DNA of 64,000 nucleotides from Prochilodus magdalenae (taxonomy: Eukaryota; Chordata; Actinopteri; Characiformes; Prochilodontidae): positions 310,001 through 374,000 of the forward strand of contig JAMWET010000668.1 in NCBI GenBank assembly GCA_024036415.1, given 5' to 3'. The notes beneath the pieces were generated by a model. That model did no database searches. It was not told where the DNA came from and was given only the letters and a program-made list of their open reading frames with translations. The position numbers and the translations under genes are program-made. The number at the start of each line of letters is the position of its first letter. Within the stretch, counting starts at the first letter, position 1. This document shows, piece by piece, positions 60,816-64,000 of the stretch.

Positions 60816-61630
60816 CAGTGAGGAAAATAAGTATTTGAACACCCTACGACTTTGCAAGTTTTCACACTTGGAAATCATAGAGGGGTCTGAAATTTTCATC
60901 TTAGGTGCATGTCCACTGTGAGAGACATAATCCGGAAATCACGATGTATGATTTTTTAATAATTTATTTGTGTGTTACTGCTGCAAATAAGTATTTGAAC
61001 ACCTGTGAAAAATTAATATTTGGTACAGTAGCTTTTGTTTGCAATCAAAGAGGTCAAACGCTTCCCGTATTTTTTTTATCAGGTTTGCACACACTCCAAT
61101 CCTCCATACAGATCTTCTCCAGATCAGCCAGGCTAATAATTGCTCCAACAGTTGATCTTTGTTCACCAAGCTGCTTGGCAATTGCCCTGTAGCCCTTTCC
61201 AGCCTTGTGGAGGTTAACAATTTTGTCTCTGGTGTCTTTGTACAGCTCTCTGGTCTTAGCCATGTTAGTAGTTGGAGTCTTACTGATTGTGTGGGGTGGA
61301 CAGGTGTCTTTATGCAGCTAACAACCTCAAACAGGTGCTTCTAATTTAGAATAATAAGTGGAGTGGAGGTGGAGTTTTTAGAGGCGGACTAACAGGTCTT
61401 TGAGGGCCAGAATTTTTGCTGATTGGCAGGTGTTCAAATACTTATTTGCAGCAGTAACACACAAATAAATTATTTAAAAAATCATACATCGTGATTTCCA
61501 GGTTTTTTTTTTAGGTTATGTCTCTCACAGTGGATATGCACCTGGGATAAAAGTTCCAGACCCCTCTATGATTTTTAAGTGGGAGAACTTGCAAAGTCGC
61601 AGGGTGTTTAAATACTTATTTTCCTCACTG
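60816..61630 (-). mobile_element. Internally deleted Tc1-like element with complete TIRs and TA target duplication
   Basis: Both ends begin cagtgaggaaaataagtatt and are flanked by TA (60814-60815 and 61631-61632), the Tc1/mariner target duplication. The terminal inverted repeats are about 190 bp (60816-61005) and 204 bp (61427-61630) and highly similar. Each contains a second, inner copy of the aataagtatttgaacacc motif (IR/DR structure). The 815-bp element is about half the usual length of an autonomous copy. It keeps a transposase N-terminus on the minus strand but lacks the catalytic core, so it could move only if a related transposase acted in trans. Confidence 0.93.
61054..61263 (-). pseudogene. 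Transposase remnant: N-terminal HTH fused to C-terminal piece
   Basis: The ATG at 61263 opens [20 protein letters not shown] and then [20 protein letters not shown], an intact Tc1 paired-like helix-turn-helix of about 43 residues. It then jumps to [15 protein letters not shown], a motif that lies near the C-terminus of full-length transposases (before VCANLIKK). The whole DDE catalytic domain is missing through one internal deletion. The 69-residue product could still bind TIR DNA in principle and act as a competitor; that is speculation. Confidence 0.85.
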
Positions 61631-61632
61631 TA

Positions 61633-62250
61633 TTTGCCAAAACAAGCTTAGATTAAATATGATTCACACATTTATAATTAATTAAAGTAAACAGAAATGT
61701 ATGTACCACCCAAATTAACCACAGACCAGTCAATTAGTTTGAAGTGATGTAACACATACTGAAGAACACTTAATGAACCAAAGGTAAAGATTACAAGCAA
61801 ATATAATAATGTACAAATAATTAACTATTTTAAATTACTACTATAAATTTCTATAATTTAAAATAAAACATCATGCATTCCCAAACGATGAACACTGGAA
61901 GTGAGACGTGAAACAGTCAAAGCTCTGAATTAAATTCAAAGAACATTAAATTATGTTGTTGTAATGGTAGAAAAGCCCTGTTTACTGCTGTTACTAGCTG
62001 TCTAACCTGAAACAGTTTCTGTGTCAGAGCAAGGTAACAAGTTCAAAGAAACATTTCAAACTTTCAAAGAAACAATATCCACAATACGTTCAGAAGAACA
62101 TTTTGTACTGTACAGTTTAAAATTTACCACCAAATTGATTTCTACAGTAATGCTACATTGCTTAACGCCCTGTGTCATTACTGCTTTCCTCTTATACTTT
62201 ATGCTGTACTCAAACATGCTCATTTACCATCCTCTCTCACTGTCTATGCA
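61633..62250. other. Upstream stretch, no gene recognised
   Basis: AT-rich DNA between two Tc1-like elements. No motif or frame of note. Confidence 0.55.
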
Positions 62251-62251
62251 T

Positions 62252-62282
<31 letters not shown>
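62252..62282. repeat. CA microsatellite
   Basis: Pure CA repeat, 15 units. Confidence 0.95.
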
Positions 62283-62284
<2 letters not shown>

Positions 62285-62612
62285 GCAATGGTCTGAACAC
62301 AGCACCAGTGCAGCACTCTGAGCACTGAAAAATAGACTGATTCAAACAATCTTTCTTTTGTCGTTGTCTCAGACTGTAACTAGCATAGAATCATTAAAAT
62401 GTTACAGTTCAAATGTCTGTCAGTCATCTCTACTGTACCCAGAGAGCTTTAAACACATCAGAAACAACTAATGAGAAAGAGAGAGATACAAAGAGAAATG
62501 GGAGACAGCAAAAAAGAAATTTATATAAGGAAACAGATGAATCAAGGAAAAGCTTGTTAGAGAAAAACTCAATAGAGAACCGTATTTGTGTGAAAAAAAC
62601 AAGAAAGAGAAG

Positions 62613-62614
<2 letters not shown>

Positions 62615-62649
<35 letters not shown>
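62615..62649. repeat. TA microsatellite abutting a Tc1-like element
   Basis: About 35 bp of TA repeat immediately before the left end of the 62.65-kb element. Tc1/mariner elements insert at TA. Confidence 0.95.
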
Positions 62650-62654
<5 letters not shown>

Positions 62655-64000
62655 AAAGTTTGGGTAGTGTTGTTAATTTTCCTGATTTACCTTTATAAAA
62701 CATTGATTGTTTGGATAAAAAAAAAATGCGTTAAATATATCATATAAGGGACAAACACAGTGATATTTCAGAAGTGAAATGAAGTTTATATGATTTACAG
62801 AAAGTGTGCAATAATTGGTTAAACAAAATTAGGCAGGTGCATAAATTTGGGCACTGTTGTCATTTCATTGATTTCAAAACCTTTAGAACTAATTATTGGA
62901 ACTCAAATTTGGTTTGGTAGTTTCAGTGACCCTTGACCTCCATACACAGGTGACTCCCATTATGAGAAAGGGTATTTAAGGAGGGCAACTGCAAGTTTTT
63001 CTCCTCTTTGCATCTTCTCTGAAGAGTCGCAACATGGGAGTCTCTAAACAACTTTCAAATGACCTGAAAACAAAGATTGTTCACCGTCATGGTTTAGGGG
63101 AATGATACAGAAAGCTCTCTCAGAGATTTCAGCTTTCAGTCTCCACTGTGAGAAACATTGTGAGAAAATGGAAGACCACAGGCACAAGTCAAGGCTCGAA
63201 GTGGCAGACCAAGAAAAATCTCGAATAAACAGAAGCGAAGTATGCTAAGAACAGTCAGAGTCAACCCACAGACCAGCACCAAAGACCTACAACATGATCT
63301 TGCTGCTGATGGAGTCAGTGTGCATCGTTCAACTATTCGGCGCACTTTACACAAGGAGATGCTGTATGGGAGAGTGATGCAGAGGAAGCCTTTTCTCCGC
63401 CCACATCACAAACAGAGCCACTTGAGGTATGCTAAAGCACATTTGGACAAGCCAGCTTTATTTTGGAATAAGGTGCTGTATTATTTGGGCATAACAAGGG
63501 CCGTTATGCATGGAGGAAAAAGAACACTCCAAGAAAAACATCTGCTACCTACAGTAAAATTTGGTGGTGGTTCCATCATGCTGTGGGACTGTGTGGCCAA
63601 TACAGGGACTGGGGATCTTGTTAAAGTTGAGGGACGCATGGATTCCAATCAATTTCAGCAGAGTCTGGAGACCAATGTCCAGGAATTAGTGACAAAGCTG
63701 AAGCTGAGCCGGGGCTGGATCTTCCAACAAGACAATGACACTAAACACTGCTCAAAATCTACTAATGCATTCATGCAGAGGAACAAGTACAACGTTCTGG
63801 AATGGCCATCTCAGTCCCCAGACCTGAATATTATTGAAAATCTGTGGTGTCACTTAAAGAGAGCTGTCCATGCTCGGAAACCATCAAAACTGAATGTTTT
63901 GTAAAGAAGAATGGTCTAAAATACCTTCAGCCACAATCCAGACTCTCATTAGAAGCTATAGGAAGCGTTTAGAGGCTGTTATTTCTGTGAAAGGAGGATC
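62650..64000 (+). mobile_element. Tc1-like transposon, cut by the window edge
   Basis: The left terminal region begins about 62650 (tatgaaagtttgggtagtg), directly abutting a TA microsatellite, and includes the inner TIR motif taggcaggtgcataaatttg at about 62830. The transposase region follows on the plus strand. The sequence stops at 64000 just after the C-terminal coding region, so the right TIR lies beyond the window. The outermost bases of the left end seem eroded or merged with the TA run. Confidence 0.85.
63034..63985 (+). pseudogene. Tc1-like transposase, inactivated
   Basis: The ATG at 63034 opens MGVSKQLSNDLKTKIVHRHG (HTH), interrupted by TGA at 63103-63105, where Gly is expected, and by TAA at 63226-63228. 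The frame then shifts to one open from 63242 to 63904: TVRVNPQTSTKDLQHDLAAD, RSTIRRTLHKEMLYGRVMQR, FGGGSIMLWDCVANTG, FQQDNDTKHCSKST and PDLNIIENLWCHLKRAVHAR. The second Asp and the Glu of the DD34E triad are present with 34 residues between them. The first Asp motif (W[ST]DE) is deleted: FWNKVL runs straight into YYLGITR. A compensating deletion near 63530 restores the frame. A further frameshift after 63890 moves the C-terminal segment (FCKEEWSKIPSATIQ region) to another frame. It cannot encode an active enzyme. Confidence 0.9.

Larger units (their letters stand above)
55066..64000 (-). other. Sequence upstream of the tenm3 start-codon exon (5' intron or flank)
   Basis: If the 55066 acceptor is used, this is intron lying between a non-coding first exon (outside the window or unrecognised) and the ATG exon. 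It contains a TA microsatellite, a 0.4-kb GC-richer block (55.56-55.97 kb), long purine-rich tracts on the plus strand between 56.1 and 60.3 kb, a compound GT array (56.89-57.06 kb) and two Tc1-like elements. I cannot identify a promoter or TSS. Confidence 0.55.

Noticed and set aside
1..64000. CRISPR array, operons, toxin or phage-defence system
   Set aside because: No spaced identical repeats, no clustered genes and no bacterial signals; the sequence is a vertebrate intron-dominated region.

Overview
This is vertebrate nuclear DNA, almost certainly from a teleost fish. It is AT-rich, gene-poor, crowded with CA/GT, GA/CT and AT microsatellites, and carries several decayed fish-type Tc1-like transposons plus a 5'-truncated LINE. 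Nothing prokaryotic (operon, defence island, CRISPR array) is present. Otophysan fish (characin/catfish group) would fit the repeat families I recognise, but the sequence alone does not prove it.

The one real gene is the 5' end of a teneurin on the minus strand, best matched to teneurin-3 (tenm3). Two coding exons are visible. Exon 1 (54725-54956, with 5'UTR probably back to 55065) encodes the initiator Met and 77 residues. Exon 2 (44958-45236) encodes the next 92. Both junctions are phase 1, both donors and acceptors are canonical, and joining them gives an uninterrupted start of the teneurin intracellular domain. So 45237-54724 is a 9.5-kb intron, 1-44957 is the first 45 kb of the following intron, and 55066-64000 is upstream intron or 5' flank. 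The later exons (rest of the intracellular domain, membrane span, EGF repeats, NHL, YD shell) lie outside the window.

Mobile elements in order: an LTR-like repeat (6.06-6.48 kb); a possible TIR element (6.65-7.07 kb); a hAT-end-like scrap (14.4 kb); an unclassified dispersed repeat (21.2-21.5 kb and again at 25.9-27.35 kb, where a CR1/L2/Rex-type LINE has split it); a minus-strand Tc1-like relic (36.2-37.6 kb); a 5' Tc1 fragment (40.2-40.7 kb); a short TIR element (44.1-44.7 kb); a plus-strand Tc1/mariner relic (47.06-47.8 kb); a tRNA-derived SINE (51.75-51.99 kb); an internally deleted 815-bp Tc1 derivative with intact TIRs and TA target duplication (60.8-61.6 kb); and a Tc1 pseudogene running off the right edge (62.65-64.0 kb).

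The features most worth a second look concern tenm3 expression: a CT microsatellite that forms the polypyrimidine tract in front of the start-codon exon, with an apparently distant branch point; a short upstream ORF overlapping the start codon; an 86-nt near-palindrome 125 nt upstream of exon 2; and several repeat-free, homeodomain-site-rich intronic blocks that look like conserved enhancers.
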